Assembly (NCBI RefSeq): GCF_008757455.1
Contig: NZ_VCMV01000023.1
Location: 1-37,377 of the forward strand
DNA: 37,377 nucleotides
From: Microvirga brassicacearum
GTDB taxonomy: Bacteria > Pseudomonadota > Alphaproteobacteria > Rhizobiales > Beijerinckiaceae
Direction of reading: 5' to 3'
Shown: positions 8,800 through 17,482 of the stretch, piece by piece
Position numbering within the stretch: the stretch's first letter is position 1
Layout of the letters: every line of letters starts with the position of its first letter
Program-made: the position numbers and the translations under genes
The notes under the pieces: generated by a model
Databases searched by the model: none
The model's input: the letters and a program-made list of their open reading frames with translations, nothing else
Told to the model about the DNA's origin: nothing

Positions 8800-9624
8800 T
8801 CAGTCTTTGTCGAGGGACAGGTCCGGAGCGTCCGGATTCTTCATGCCGACCACGTGGTAGCCGGCATCCACATGGAGGATCTCGCCCGTCACACCGCGGG
8901 ACATGTCGGACAGGAAGTAGGCGGCGGTTTCACCGACCTCCTCGGTCGTGACCGTGCGGCGGAGCGGCGAATTGTACTCGTTCCACTTCAGGATATAGCG
9001 GAAATCGCCAATACCGGATGCGGCAAGCGTCTTGATCGGACCGGCGGAAATCGCGTTGACGCGGATGTTCTGCGGGCCCAGATCGGCCGCCAGATAACGG
9101 ACCGACGCCTCAAGCGCCGCCTTTGCGACGCCCATGACGTTGTAGTGCGGCATCCATTTCTCGGCGCCGTAATAGGTCAGCGTCAGCAGCGAACCGCCCT
9201 TCGTCATCAGCTTCTCGGCCCGCTGCGCGATCGCCGTGAAGGAATAGCAGGAAATCAGCAGCGACTTGGTGAAGTTGCCTTCCGAGGTCTCGACGTAACG
9301 CCCGGTCAGCTCGTCCTTGTCCGAGAAGGCGATGCAATGGACGACGAAATCGAGGGAGCCCCAGAGCTTTTCGACCTCGGCAAAGACCGCGTCGATAGTG
9401 GCCGGGTCGGTGACGTCGCAATGGCCGACCACCGCCGCGTCAAGTTCCTTCGCCAGCGGCTCGACGCGCTTCTTGAGCGCATCACCCTGATAGGTGAAGG
9501 CGAGTTCGGCGCCATGGCTGCGCGCCGCCTGTGCGATGCCCCAGGCGATCGACCGGTTGTTCGCAACCCCCATGATCAAGCCGCGCTTTCCGGCCAAAAT
9601 GCCGGGCGCCGTTGTCTGCGCCAT
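8800..9624 (-). CDS. fabI: enoyl-[acyl-carrier-protein] reductase (NADH)
   Basis: A 274-residue FabI-type reductase of the SDR fold. It has the FabI-specific nucleotide motif GVANNRSIAWGIA (19-31), Tyr151, and catalytic Tyr161-x6-Lys168 (YNVMGVAK). These are the Tyr-x6-Tyr/Lys spacing features that separate FabI from ordinary SDRs. It reduces trans-2-enoyl-ACP in the last step of each fatty-acid elongation cycle and is the classic target of triclosan. The start ATG 9624 has AGGTGA just upstream. It is the head of a run through the histidine phosphatase and perhaps to aroC and ribB. Confidence 0.97.
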   Translation of the reverse strand: MAQTTAPGILAGKRGLIMGVANNRSIAWGIAQAARSHGAELAFTYQGDALKKRVEPLAKELDAAVVGHCDVTDPATIDAVFAEVEKLWGSLDFVVHCIAFSDKDELTGRYVETSEGNFTKSLLISCYSFTAIAQRAEKLMTKGGSLLTLTYYGAEKWMPHYNVMGVAKAALEASVRYLAADLGPQNIRVNAISAGPIKTLAASGIGDFRYILKWNEYNSPLRRTVTTEEVGETAAYFLSDMSRGVTGEILHVDAGYHVVGMKNPDAPDLSLDKD

Positions 9625-9723
9625 ATCTCACCTAAATCGTCGCTGGTCGGGTCTGAAAGATGGCTTCTTTAGCCGACCCGGTCGTCAGGGGGAAGGGCTT
9701 CGCGCCCTGAGCCCGGGGGAATC

Positions 9724-9756
9724 GGCCAATTAGGCGTGGAGCGTTCCTAATCGGCC
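9724..9756 (-). terminator. hairpin overlapping the stop of the dnaJ-like gene
   Basis: An 11-bp inverted repeat with one mismatch (GGCCAATTAGG / CCTAATCGGCC) and an 11-base loop. It includes the stop codon of the DnaJ-like gene. No strong T-run follows on the minus strand, so termination is possible but not certain. Confidence 0.35.
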
Positions 9757-10688
9757 TGTGCCGCACGGCGCTTGCGGGCATAATCCGTCAGTCTTTCGTC
9801 GATGACCTCCGGCAGCCGGATCTCGGTGGTGGCCAGAATGTCGCCGTGGCCGCTCTTGCCGGGCAGGCCCTTGCCGCGCAACCGGAAAGTCCGGCCGGAA
9901 TTCGTCAACGGTGGAATCGTCATCGAGACGGTCCCGGTCAGGGTCGGTATCCGCACCGTGCCGCCAAGCACCGCGTCCTCGATCTCGATCGGCAGCCGGA
10001 GGAGCAGGTCGAGCCCATCCGGTGTGAAACGCTCATGCGACGCGAACCTGATGGTCAGGAGGGCATCGCCCGGATCCGTGTGCGGCGCGCCCTGGCCAAG
10101 GCCACGGAGCCGGATCACCTGCCCGTCGGCGACGCCCTTGGGGATCACCACGTCCACATCGCGACCGGTCGGAAGGCGCAGCCGCTTCTTGGCCTCGCTT
10201 GCCACCTCTTCGAGCGTCACGGTCAAAACCGCCTCGACGTCGTCGCCCTTCTGCGGCTGGGGGCGCGCCCGACGCTGCCCTTCCGCGCCCGGACGGAACG
10301 CATCGCTGAAGAACTGCGCGAAAATATCCTCGGATGGATCCGGGCCGCGGGCGCCGCGTCGTCCCCCACCGGCAGTGAAGCTGAAATCCGAGAAATCGTG
10401 CTGGCGCGGGCCGCCGCGAGCGCCGCTGAAGCCCTCGAAGCCCTGAAAGCGCGGCTTTCCTTCGGCGTCGATCTCGCCGCGATCGAATTGCGCGCGTTTT
10501 TCCTTGTCGCCGACGATCTCGTAGGCCGAGTTGAGTTCGGCAAATTTATCCTTCGCCTTCAGATCATCCTTGTTGCGATCCGGGTGATGAATCTTGGCGA
10601 GTTTGCGATAGGCCTTCTTGATTTCCGCCTCGGTCGCGGAGCGCGGTACGCCGAGGATCTGATAAGGGTCACGCATCATGTCATCCAT
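9747..10688 (-). CDS. DnaJ/CbpA-type J-domain co-chaperone without zinc finger
   Basis: A 313-residue class II J-protein. The J domain is at 7-70 with HPD at 35-37. A Gly/Phe-rich linker (about 75-130) follows, then two beta-sandwich substrate-binding domains of the DnaJ C-terminal family ([15 protein letters not shown] onward). The CxxCxGxG zinc-finger repeats of true DnaJ are absent. It should stimulate the ATPase of DnaK and hand over clients, like E. coli CbpA or eukaryotic DnaJB. The start is uncertain: ATG 10688, 10679 or 10676 are all possible. It faces away from no close neighbour but ends 120 bases before fabI begins. Confidence 0.92.
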   Translation of the reverse strand: MDDMMRDPYQILGVPRSATEAEIKKAYRKLAKIHHPDRNKDDLKAKDKFAELNSAYEIVGDKEKRAQFDRGEIDAEGKPRFQGFEGFSGARGGPRQHDFSDFSFTAGGGRRGARGPDPSEDIFAQFFSDAFRPGAEGQRRARPQPQKGDDVEAVLTVTLEEVASEAKKRLRLPTGRDVDVVIPKGVADGQVIRLRGLGQGAPHTDPGDALLTIRFASHERFTPDGLDLLLRLPIEIEDAVLGGTVRIPTLTGTVSMTIPPLTNSGRTFRLRGKGLPGKSGHGDILATTEIRLPEVIDERLTDYARKRRAAQAD

Positions 10689-10809
10689 TCGCCGTCGGAA
10701 TAAGGCAGACAGGCATGACTACGCAGCCTCCGCACAGACGTCCATATGGGAAAAGTGTTGCGTCTTCGCAACGCGCGGGCGGAAGTCACGGTAGTCCGGC
10801 GCGATACGG

Positions 10810-11286
10810 CTATGCTTTCACCGCTGCCTTCGCGGGCTTCACGTCCTTGATGGCCCATTCGCCGCCCGAAGGCCGGCAGGCATGGCCCTGGAGGACGCTC
10901 GAGGCAGGTCCGTTCAATTGGGCGGAAAACTCGCGGCAAATTTCGTCGTTTTTGACATAGGGCGCGCTGGTCGGGGTGAAATGACCTTTCATGGCGGTCC
11001 CGGGATTGTCCCACGACACGAGTGTTCCGGGTCCTTGCGGATCGAGCGCCACGCCCAAAGCGGCCTTTGCCCGCCGCCAATCCTCCTCGTTGAGCTCGGG
11101 CGATAGCGGCGACGGGGTCTTTGCCGAAATCGAACCGGTGACCTCAGGCTCATCGTCGCTCATGCCGATGACCGAATAGGAAAAGCTGCAGGCCGCCAAC
11201 GACAAAGCGATCGCCGACACAGCCACCACTTTCACGGCTTCGCTCGCAATGAGGTTTGCTTTATAACGGCGCGCATCAGACCTCAT
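10810..11286 (-). CDS. RT0821/Lpp0805-type surface lipoprotein
   Basis: A short lipoprotein (about 158 residues) with a hydrophobic signal ending in lipobox LAAC. After a variable Pro/Ser-rich stretch comes a C-terminal domain with a W-x-NP pattern ([15 protein letters not shown]), CREFSAQL, and a closing [12 protein letters not shown]. This is the layout of the RT0821/Lpp0805 surface-protein family, related to the rickettsial 17-kDa antigen, of unknown function. Lipidation suggests an outer- or inner-membrane anchor. I prefer ATG 11286 to the upstream 11313. It is divergent from pdxH, with only about 50 bases between starts. Confidence 0.8.
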   Translation of the reverse strand: MRSDARRYKANLIASEAVKVVAVSAIALSLAACSFSYSVIGMSDDEPEVTGSISAKTPSPLSPELNEEDWRRAKAALGVALDPQGPGTLVSWDNPGTAMKGHFTPTSAPYVKNDEICREFSAQLNGPASSVLQGHACRPSGGEWAIKDVKPAKAAVKA

Positions 11287-11334
11287 CACGCGTCGATCTC
11301 CGGGAACGAACAAGTCACAGATCAGGATAAAGCC

Positions 11335-11943
11335 TTGAATCAGTTAACAACCGGTGACTTCACCGAAGCCGAGGAACCCTGGGCTCTCTTCCGGGGCTGG
11401 ATGGAGGAAGCGAGGGCGTCGGAGCCGAACGATCCCAACGCCATGGCGCTCGCGACGGTCGATTCCGAGGGCCTGCCCGACGTGCGCATGGTCCTGCTCA
11501 ACGGCGTGGATGAGACTGGGTTCGTTTTCTACACCAACGTCGAATCGAACAAGGGCCGCGAATTGCTGGGCCAGCCCAAGGCTGCCATCGTCCTGCACTG
11601 GAAGAGCCTGCGCCGGCAGGTCCGGGCCCGCGGCCCGGTGGCGATGGTCAGCGATGCGGAGGCCGACGCCTATTTTCAGACCCGCCCCCGCGAAAGCCGC
11701 ATCGGCGCCTGGGCGAGCCAGCAATCGCGTCCGCTGGAAAGCCGCTTTGCGCTCGAGAAGGCAGTGGCGTTGAACGCGGCCAAATATGCCATCGGTGAAG
11801 TCCCGCGCCCGCCCCATTGGACCGGTTTTCGCATCATGCCGGTGACGATCGAATTCTGGCAGGACAAGCCTTTTCGTCTCCATGACCGCGTCGTCTTCAC
11901 CCCCGAGGGCGACGGCTGGCGGAAGGTCCGGCTTTACCCTTAA
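11335..11943 (+). CDS. pdxH: pyridoxamine 5'-phosphate oxidase
   Basis: A 202-residue flavoenzyme that oxidises pyridoxamine or pyridoxine 5'-phosphate to pyridoxal 5'-phosphate using FMN and oxygen. Conserved blocks include the FMN-binding [20 protein letters not shown] (48-67) and SNKGREL (71-77). Others are the substrate-side [15 protein letters not shown] (117-131) and the C-terminal [17 protein letters not shown] with RLHDR. The start is TTG 11335, 7 bases after AGGA. The first ATG (11401) would delete part of the conserved N-terminal helix ([10 protein letters not shown]), so TTG is well supported. Confidence 0.96.
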   Translation: MNQLTTGDFTEAEEPWALFRGWMEEARASEPNDPNAMALATVDSEGLPDVRMVLLNGVDETGFVFYTNVESNKGRELLGQPKAAIVLHWKSLRRQVRARGPVAMVSDAEADAYFQTRPRESRIGAWASQQSRPLESRFALEKAVALNAAKYAIGEVPRPPHWTGFRIMPVTIEFWQDKPFRLHDRVVFTPEGDGWRKVRLYP

Positions 11944-12014
11944 TCCCCAGAGCCCGCGTCCCCATGTGAGGAAACGGCCAGCCCGGGCAACCAGCCCTCA
12001 ATTCCAGGTTCACC

Positions 12015-12770
12015 ATGTCGTCTTCCCCCAATATGCCCCGCCGCATCATGCTGCTCACCGGCGCCAGCCGCGGCATCGGACATGCGACCGTGAAGCGCTT
12101 CTCCGCCGCCGGCTGGCGGGTCATCACCTGTTCGCGCCACGCCTTCCCGGAGAATTGCCCGTGGGAGATGGGGCCGGAGGACCATCTGCAGGTCGATCTC
12201 GCCGATGCAGCCGACACGCTTCGCGCCATCGCCGAGGTCAAGGACCGGCTTGCGGTCGAAGGCGGCGTTCTGCACGCGCTCGTCAACAATGCGGGCATCT
12301 CGCCGAAGGGCAGCGGCGGCTCGCGGCTTGCGGCGCTCGACACGGCTTATGAGGATTGGCTGCATGTCTTTCACGTCAATTTCTTCGCCTCGATCATGCT
12401 GGCGCGCGGTCTCGTCGACGAATTGACCAAGGCCAAGGGATCGATCGTCAACGTCACGTCCATTGCAGGATCGCGCGTCCATCCGTTCGCCGGCGCCGCC
12501 TACGCGACGTCGAAAGCGGCGCTTGCCTCGCTGACCCGCGAGATGGCGGCCGATTTCGGTCCGCTCGGCGTGCGCGTCAATGCCATCTCGCCGGGCGAGA
12601 TCGACACCTCGATCCTCTCGCCCGGAACCGAGAAGATCGTCGAACAGCTTCCCCTGCGCCGCCTCGGCACCCCCGACGAGGTCGCCAAGGCGATCTATTT
12701 CCTTTGCACGGACGCATCGTCCTACGTCACGGGCGCCGAACTGCACATCAATGGCGGGCAGCACGTTTAA
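12015..12770 (+). CDS. SDR family NAD(P)-dependent oxidoreductase
   Basis: A classical short-chain dehydrogenase of 251 residues. It has the nucleotide motif TGASRGIG (15-22), NNAG (91-94), catalytic Ser149 and Tyr163-x3-Lys167 (YATSK), and PGEIDTSI after the active site. The C-terminal GGQHV is a typical SDR tail. The loop after beta-2 carries CSRHAFPENCPWEM, which does not show the acidic residue of NAD-specific or the simple basic pattern of NADP-specific forms, so the cofactor is open. The substrate is unknown. It stands 71 bases after pdxH and 9 bases before the NUDIX gene. Confidence 0.92.
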   Translation: MSSSPNMPRRIMLLTGASRGIGHATVKRFSAAGWRVITCSRHAFPENCPWEMGPEDHLQVDLADAADTLRAIAEVKDRLAVEGGVLHALVNNAGISPKGSGGSRLAALDTAYEDWLHVFHVNFFASIMLARGLVDELTKAKGSIVNVTSIAGSRVHPFAGAAYATSKAALASLTREMAADFGPLGVRVNAISPGEIDTSILSPGTEKIVEQLPLRRLGTPDEVAKAIYFLCTDASSYVTGAELHINGGQHV

Positions 12771-12779
12771 AGGCAGGCC

Positions 12780-13229
12780 ATGACCGGCGACCGGCTCCAT
12801 CCCGCGCGACCGTTCCTGGCGGCCTCGGTCGCGGTGTTCAGGAATGGCAAAGTCCTCGTCGCCTCCCGCGGCAGGGCGCCGTGGGAAGATCTTTATTCGC
12901 TCCCCGGCGGCCAGGTCGAGACCGGCGAGACGCTCGAAGAGGCGGCTCTTCGGGAACTGGAGGAAGAAGTCGGGGTTAGCGCCAGGCTGACCGGCCTCAT
13001 CGCGCCTTTCGAAGTGATTGAACGGGAGGCTGATGGCCGTGTAAAGCATCACATGGTCATCGCCGTCTACGCGGCGCGCTGGCTCTCGGGAGAGCCCCGC
13101 ACGGGGCCGGAAGCAAGGGAAATCCGTTGGGTCACGGAGTCGGACATCGCGAGCCTGCCGACGACGCCGGGACTGGCCGGCATCCTCGCACAAGCCTTCG
13201 CCCACGACCGGCGCCTGCCTCCGGCGTGA
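12780..13229 (+). CDS. NUDIX hydrolase
   Basis: A 149-residue NUDIX protein with a perfect signature at 44-66 (G-x5-E-x7-RELEEEVGV). Proteins of this length, starting with a strand such as VAVFRNGKVLVASR, often hydrolyse ADP-ribose or nucleoside diphosphate derivatives, but the substrate cannot be assigned. The ATG starts 9 bases after the SDR stop. Its TGA overlaps the GTG start of the next gene (GTGA), so translation is probably coupled. Confidence 0.9.
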   Translation: MTGDRLHPARPFLAASVAVFRNGKVLVASRGRAPWEDLYSLPGGQVETGETLEEAALRELEEEVGVSARLTGLIAPFEVIEREADGRVKHHMVIAVYAARWLSGEPRTGPEAREIRWVTESDIASLPTTPGLAGILAQAFAHDRRLPPA

Positions 13230-13774
13230 AACCGATTGCGCGGCTCTGTCTGCTTGCTCTTGCTCTCTTGAGCGCAGCCGAGCCTGCTTCGGCGCAGAAT
13301 TTCTTCGAACGCCTCTTCGGGCCGCCGCGAGACCAGCAGCCTCAACCCCTTCCCCGGCAGCAGCCGCAATTTCGTCCGCCGGCTCTGAGGCGGCCGCAAT
13401 CCGCGCCGCCGCAACAGAAACAGGAGCCGTCGCGCGAGAAGGCCGAGCCCGCCCCGCCGGTCGAGCCGCCGCCGGCTCCCTACGAGAAGGATCTTCTGCG
13501 CCTCGCCGAAATCATGGGCTCGCTCGCCCTCCTGCGGCCGATCTGTTCCGCGCCCGACGGCCCCGAATGGAACCGCCGGATGCAGGTGCTGCTGGAGGCG
13601 GAAGGCACGACGCCGGGACGGCGGGAGCGACTCGCGGGCGCCTACAACAAGGGGTATCAGGCCTACGCCCTGACCTATCGCGTGTGCACTCCGTCGGCGC
13701 AGGAAGCATCATCCCGCTACGTCAAGGAAGGCGAACTCCTCGCCCGCACCATTGCGGGCCGTTACGGGGGCTGA
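13226..13774 (+). CDS. TIGR02301-type secreted protein
   Basis: A 182-residue protein from GTG 13226, overlapping the NUDIX stop by 4 bases. It has a signal peptide cleaved near ASAQN, then a long Pro/Gln-rich low-complexity linker (about residues 30-85). A C-terminal alpha-helical domain follows with LLRLAEIMGSLALLRPIC, AYNKGYQAYALTYRVC and a final SRYVKEGELLARTIA. The two Cys and the conserved helix pattern match the TIGR02301 family of Alphaproteobacteria, whose function is unknown. It is probably periplasmic. Confidence 0.85.
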   Translation: MKPIARLCLLALALLSAAEPASAQNFFERLFGPPRDQQPQPLPRQQPQFRPPALRRPQSAPPQQKQEPSREKAEPAPPVEPPPAPYEKDLLRLAEIMGSLALLRPICSAPDGPEWNRRMQVLLEAEGTTPGRRERLAGAYNKGYQAYALTYRVCTPSAQEASSRYVKEGELLARTIAGRYGG

Positions 13775-13883
13775 TTTATCCACATGCAATCTACGCCTGC
13801 CCTCTCGCATTAACCTCTCTGCAAGGTGATGCTGGCTCTGGGCTGGTGGGCCGACTAAGTTCGCTTCAACCGAACTCGCGCCC

Positions 13884-13899
13884 GCCCCTTACAAGGGGC
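13884..13899 (+). promoter_or_regulatory. hairpin over the ribosome-binding site
   Basis: GCCCCT and AGGGGC around TACA form a stem just before the ATG at 13907. The right arm contains the purine-rich AAGGGG that would bind the ribosome. A weaker inverted repeat AGTTCG / CGAACT (13858-13876) lies directly upstream. The fold could reduce translation of the small gene. The structure is seen in the sequence; the control role is inferred. Confidence 0.3.
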
Positions 13900-13906
13900 C
13901 TTGATC

Positions 13907-14164
13907 ATGAACAAAAACGACCTCCCCCTCAACGAACTCCAGGAACTGAGCGCCATCAAGCAGGCGGCGCTGAGCTATGTGACCGAGGCATTTGCCGAGG
14001 CCGAGTTCGATGGGCTCGATGCCGATTGCATGGCGCAGGCAGCCCTCTTTGCAGCCTTCATGGAACTCGTCGCCACCTATGGCGAGGAAGCCGTGGCCGA
14101 ATACGCCCAAGGCCTCCCCGACAAGATCCGCAGCGGCGGATTCTCGACGGCGCTGAAGCACTAG
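13907..14164 (+). CDS. small acidic hypothetical protein
   Basis: An 85-residue, mostly alpha-helical, acidic protein (for example SYVTEAFAEAEFDGLDAD, then YGEEAVAEYAQGLPDKI). It has no signal peptide and no clear membrane segment, and one Cys mid-protein. I do not recognise it, but the composition and third-base GC preference look coding. ATG 13907 follows AAGGGG. An in-frame TTG at 13901 is less well placed. It is flanked by gaps of 132 and 134 bases, so it is probably its own transcript. Confidence 0.65.
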   Translation: MNKNDLPLNELQELSAIKQAALSYVTEAFAEAEFDGLDADCMAQAALFAAFMELVATYGEEAVAEYAQGLPDKIRSGGFSTALKH

Positions 14165-14298
14165 GTCGACGCGCCGTTAGCGAGCGCTACCGGTTCTTCA
14201 CATGATCTGCCGATTATGTGACATGCGCGTCATGAAGTGGCGCTTTCGGTTATTCGACGCCCGTTCGACAGCAACAAAAATGACCACGGACTTACTGT

Positions 14299-15081
14299 AT
14301 GTCGGATGAAGACAGCGGCCAGAACGATCAGGAATATGGCTTCGGACATGAGCTGAGCTACCGGATCCACACCGGTCGTGAACGTGCGTTGATGATTCAA
14401 GGCCGCAAACCGCTGGCAGTCTTTTCCGACCTTGTGATCGAAGGCGAGGACGAGGCTGACGAGGATTTCGCGTCGCTGGTACAGTCCGGGGCAGTGGTCG
14501 AACGCGATGCTTCGGAAGCGTGGGAACCGTTCGTCATGCGAGGAAAACGTGTGATCGGTCGCAGAATGCGGCTCTACGCCTTACGCGACGAGGCCTGGCG
14601 AATTCCCGCCTATCTACTTCTCCAAAGGATTGGGAGAAAGGGCAGGTGGGACGACGCTCTCGAGCGCCTCACAGGTTCCCTTCTGGGTTACACGGACGAG
14701 CAGAATGAAGAATGGCTAGCTCGGCATCATCGAACACGTGCCGGTTGGGGTTGTTTTCCGCTCTACGCCATGACGACCGACGGCACTGTCGACGACATTG
14801 CCGAACTCGGCGGGAGGGCTCTTCCGAGAGGGTTCCTCGCCCAAGCCCGCCTGTTTTGCTCCGGCGAGCCTCCGACCCGTGCGGCACTCGATCAGTCGGG
14901 CCTCGGCTTCACCGCCGAGCAGCGGAACCTGGTGCGCTTTGGTGTGACAAAAGAGTTCTTTTTCGATTGCACAGAACGAACCCCGTCCGGCGATTTCATC
15001 TCTGTGTCGCCCCAGCCTGACGTCAGCACCAGCGATCTCAACAAGGCTCTCGCGACCGAGATCCAGACTTTCAGTCTTTGA
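14299..15081 (+). CDS. hypothetical protein, unrecognised family
   Basis: A 260-residue soluble protein with no signal peptide. Visible features: an acidic start (MSDEDSGQNDQEYGFGHEL), a stretch LMIQGRKPLAVFSDLVIEGE, a basic middle (VMRGKRVIGRRMRLYALRDE) and an aromatic patch (RAGWGCFPLYAMTTDG). The C-terminal part is rich in Asp/Ser (SVSPQPDVSTSDLNK). I cannot place it in a family. Base composition looks less GC-biased than its neighbours, which hints at acquisition, but this was judged by eye. It converges on the dihydroorotase gene with 10 bases between stops. The ribosome site is weak. Confidence 0.8.
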   Translation: MSDEDSGQNDQEYGFGHELSYRIHTGRERALMIQGRKPLAVFSDLVIEGEDEADEDFASLVQSGAVVERDASEAWEPFVMRGKRVIGRRMRLYALRDEAWRIPAYLLLQRIGRKGRWDDALERLTGSLLGYTDEQNEEWLARHHRTRAGWGCFPLYAMTTDGTVDDIAELGGRALPRGFLAQARLFCSGEPPTRAALDQSGLGFTAEQRNLVRFGVTKEFFFDCTERTPSGDFISVSPQPDVSTSDLNKALATEIQTFSL

Positions 15082-15091
15082 TAGACGAGGT

Positions 15092-16432
15092 TTACAGCCC
15101 CGCCCCCAACGTCTCCTCGAATCGCACCACCTCTCCTAGCGACGGTGCCTCCAATGTTCCGTCCCACATCACTACGATGCCGCGCACGATGGTGCCGACG
15201 GGCCAGCCGGTGACCTTCACGCCGTCATACGGGGTCCAGCCGCATTTTGAGGCGATCCAGTCGTTGGTGATCGTCTCGACGCGCCGCAGATCGACCACGG
15301 TAAAATCGGCGTCGTAGCCGACGGCGACGCGGCCCTTGCGGGCGATGCCGAACAGGCGCTTGGGGCCGGCGCTCGTCATGTCGACGAACCGTTCGAGCGT
15401 GAGGCGCGATGCGTTCACGTGATCGAGCATGATCGGCACCAGCGTCTGCACACCCGTCATGCCCGAGGGCGTATCGGGATAGGTTCCGGCCTTCTCTTCG
15501 CGCGTGTGCGGCGCATGATCGGAGCCGAGAATATCGGCGATTCCTTCATCGAGCCCTTCCCAGACGGCTTGCCGATGCGCCTCATCCCGCACCGGGGGAT
15601 TCATCTGGATCAACGTGCCGAGGCGCTCGTAATCAGCCGGGCCTGCCAATGTCAGATGATGCGGCGTGACCTCGACCGACGCCACGTCCTTGTAATCCTT
15701 CAACAGCGCCATTTCCTGCGCGGTCGTCACGTGAAGAACATGGATCCTCGCGCCGGTTTCGCGGGCAATTCGCAAAAGGCGCTGCGTGCAGGACAAAGCG
15801 ACCTCCGCCGAACGCCACACCGGATGCGAGCGCGGATCGCCTTCCACGCGCAGATGCTTGCGATCGCGCAGCATCTGTTCGTCCTCCGAATGGAACGCGG
15901 CGCGGCGGCGCGTGCGGCGGAGGATGTCGGCGATGCCCTCGTCGTCCTCGACGAGCAGCGAACCGGTCGAGGAACCCATGAACACCTTGATGCCGGCAGC
16001 GCCCGGCAGGCGTTCGAGTTCGGCCACCACGTCGGTGTTCTCCTGGGTGCCGCCGACCCAGAAGGCGAAGTCGCAATGCATGCGATGATGTCCGCGCCGG
16101 ACCTTGTCGGCGAGCGCCTCGGGCGTGGTGGTCTGCGGATTGGTGTTGGGCATCTCGAACACCGCCGTCACGCCGCCCATGACGGCGGCGCGGGAGCCTG
16201 ATTCGAGATCCTCCTTGTGATCGAGTCCCGGCTCGCGGAAATGCACCTGCGTGTCGATGACGCCCGGCAGGATATGCAAGCCGCGACAATCGACGATGCG
16301 GGCGGCGGATGCCCGGGACAGGTCGCCGATGGCGGCGATCCTGCCGCCGCGAACGCCGACGTCGCGCTCGGCGCGGCCGTCATGGTTCACCACGGTGCCG
16401 CCTTTGAGGATCATGTCGAAGGATTGGGCCAT
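15092..16432 (-). CDS. pyrC: dihydroorotase family amidohydrolase
   Basis: A 446-residue class I dihydroorotase-like amidohydrolase. It shows the metal site region VIDTQVHFREPGL (58-70), the substrate Asn block EMPNTNPQTTTPEAL, the Lys149 in GIKVFMGS that would be carboxylated, His181, His234 and GSDHAPH with Asp305. The usual metal motif D-x-H-x-H is D60-T-Q62-V-H64 here, with Gln for the first His. I recall the same form in other Hyphomicrobiales, so it is probably not an error. If active it would close carbamoyl-aspartate to dihydroorotate. Another cyclic-amidase role, or a pseudo-enzyme, is possible. It is a single gene between convergent and divergent neighbours. Confidence 0.88.
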   Translation of the reverse strand: MAQSFDMILKGGTVVNHDGRAERDVGVRGGRIAAIGDLSRASAARIVDCRGLHILPGVIDTQVHFREPGLDHKEDLESGSRAAVMGGVTAVFEMPNTNPQTTTPEALADKVRRGHHRMHCDFAFWVGGTQENTDVVAELERLPGAAGIKVFMGSSTGSLLVEDDEGIADILRRTRRRAAFHSEDEQMLRDRKHLRVEGDPRSHPVWRSAEVALSCTQRLLRIARETGARIHVLHVTTAQEMALLKDYKDVASVEVTPHHLTLAGPADYERLGTLIQMNPPVRDEAHRQAVWEGLDEGIADILGSDHAPHTREEKAGTYPDTPSGMTGVQTLVPIMLDHVNASRLTLERFVDMTSAGPKRLFGIARKGRVAVGYDADFTVVDLRRVETITNDWIASKCGWTPYDGVKVTGWPVGTIVRGIVVMWDGTLEAPSLGEVVRFEETLGAGL

Positions 16433-16499
16433 TGCGATCTATCCCTTGAGGCCTGGGCCATCCGCGCCTATGTCACGTAACGCGTAACCGGAGCGGGAT

Positions 16500-17378
16500 A
16501 TGCCTTCAGTGCATTTGGTCGATCGTGGCGTGGTAAGGGTCTCCGGCGACGACGCCAAGACTTTTCTCGATGGCCTCCTTACCTGCGATCTCGACAAGGT
16601 GACGCCGGAGGCGGCCCGATTGGGCGCGCTGCTGACACCGCAGGGCAAGATCCTGTTCGATTTCGTCGTGTTCGAGGCGCCGGCCGATATGGGCGGTGGA
16701 TACTGTCTCGATGTCCTGACGGTGCATGCGGCCGATCTCGCCAAGCGCCTCGGTTTCTACAAGCTGCGCGCCAAGGTCGCGATCGAGGATCTCTCGGGCA
16801 GCCTCGCGGTGATCGCCGGATGGGACGCGCCGAGGCCTGCGGATGATTCCGGCCTCGTCAGTGCCGATCCCCGCCTCCCGGATCTGGGCTGGCGGGCCAT
16901 CGTGGCGCTGGACGACGCGCCGGATCTCGCAACCGGAACGGCGCAGGAGTACCACGGGCGCCGGATCTCGCTCGGGGTGCCTGAGGGCGGCCGCGACTTC
17001 CTGTTTGGCGATGCGTTCCCGCACGAAGCGCTGATGGATCAACTCCACGGGGTCGATTTCGACAAGGGCTGCTATGTCGGCCAGGAAGTCGTGTCCCGCA
17101 TGGAACATCGCGGCATCGCGCGCACGCGAATCGTGCCGGCGGTTTACGAGGGCGGTTTCGCGGCCGATATCGGCGTCGAGGTGATGGCGGGCGAAAAGAC
17201 GCTCGGCCGGACCGGCACGGGCGCGAACGGGCGCGGATTGGTCATGATCCGCCTGGACCGGGCGGCAGATGCCCTCGCGGCCGGACAGACGATCCGCGCT
17301 GGCGGCATACCGATCACGCTGGAGAAGCCCGGCTTCGCAACGTTTGCCTTTCCGGGCGAGCCGGTGACCGCGGGCTAG
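16500..17378 (+). CDS. ygfZ: YgfZ/GcvT-like folate-binding protein (Fe-S cluster assembly)
   Basis: A 292-residue protein of the GcvT fold. The hallmark K-G-C-Y-V-G-Q-E is at 189-196 (DKGCYVGQEVVSRMEHRG), with the conserved Cys191. YgfZ/IBA57 proteins use tetrahydrofolate and help assemble or repair 4Fe-4S clusters in enzymes such as MiaB. The Cys is the key residue. ATG 16500 is divergent from the dihydroorotase (67 bases between starts), so the two may share a promoter region. Confidence 0.92.
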   Translation: MPSVHLVDRGVVRVSGDDAKTFLDGLLTCDLDKVTPEAARLGALLTPQGKILFDFVVFEAPADMGGGYCLDVLTVHAADLAKRLGFYKLRAKVAIEDLSGSLAVIAGWDAPRPADDSGLVSADPRLPDLGWRAIVALDDAPDLATGTAQEYHGRRISLGVPEGGRDFLFGDAFPHEALMDQLHGVDFDKGCYVGQEVVSRMEHRGIARTRIVPAVYEGGFAADIGVEVMAGEKTLGRTGTGANGRGLVMIRLDRAADALAAGQTIRAGGIPITLEKPGFATFAFPGEPVTAG

Positions 17379-17412
17379 AATCGATCCATCGCCGCGATTG
17401 ATGCGGCCTGTG

Positions 17413-17462
17413 ACCAATTCTCATTGGTACGAGGGCGTGGGATTCCGTTAGGGTCGAACCCT
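17413..17462 (+). promoter_or_regulatory. two small palindromes upstream of the PaiB-like gene
   Basis: ACCAAT-TCTC-ATTGGT (17413-17428) and AGGGT-CGA-ACCCT (17450-17462) are perfect short inverted repeats in the 104-base gap before the FMN-binding protein. They could be operators or RNA hairpins. Neither is followed by a T-run. Role inferred only. Confidence 0.25.
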
Positions 17463-17482
17463 CAAACGCCGATGGAACCGCC

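Noticed and set aside
14165..14298. An FNR-like site in the gap before the unknown gene (CACATGAT...ATTATGTG)
   Set aside because: The arms are imperfect and the core does not match TTGAT-N4-ATCAA. It is too weak to call.
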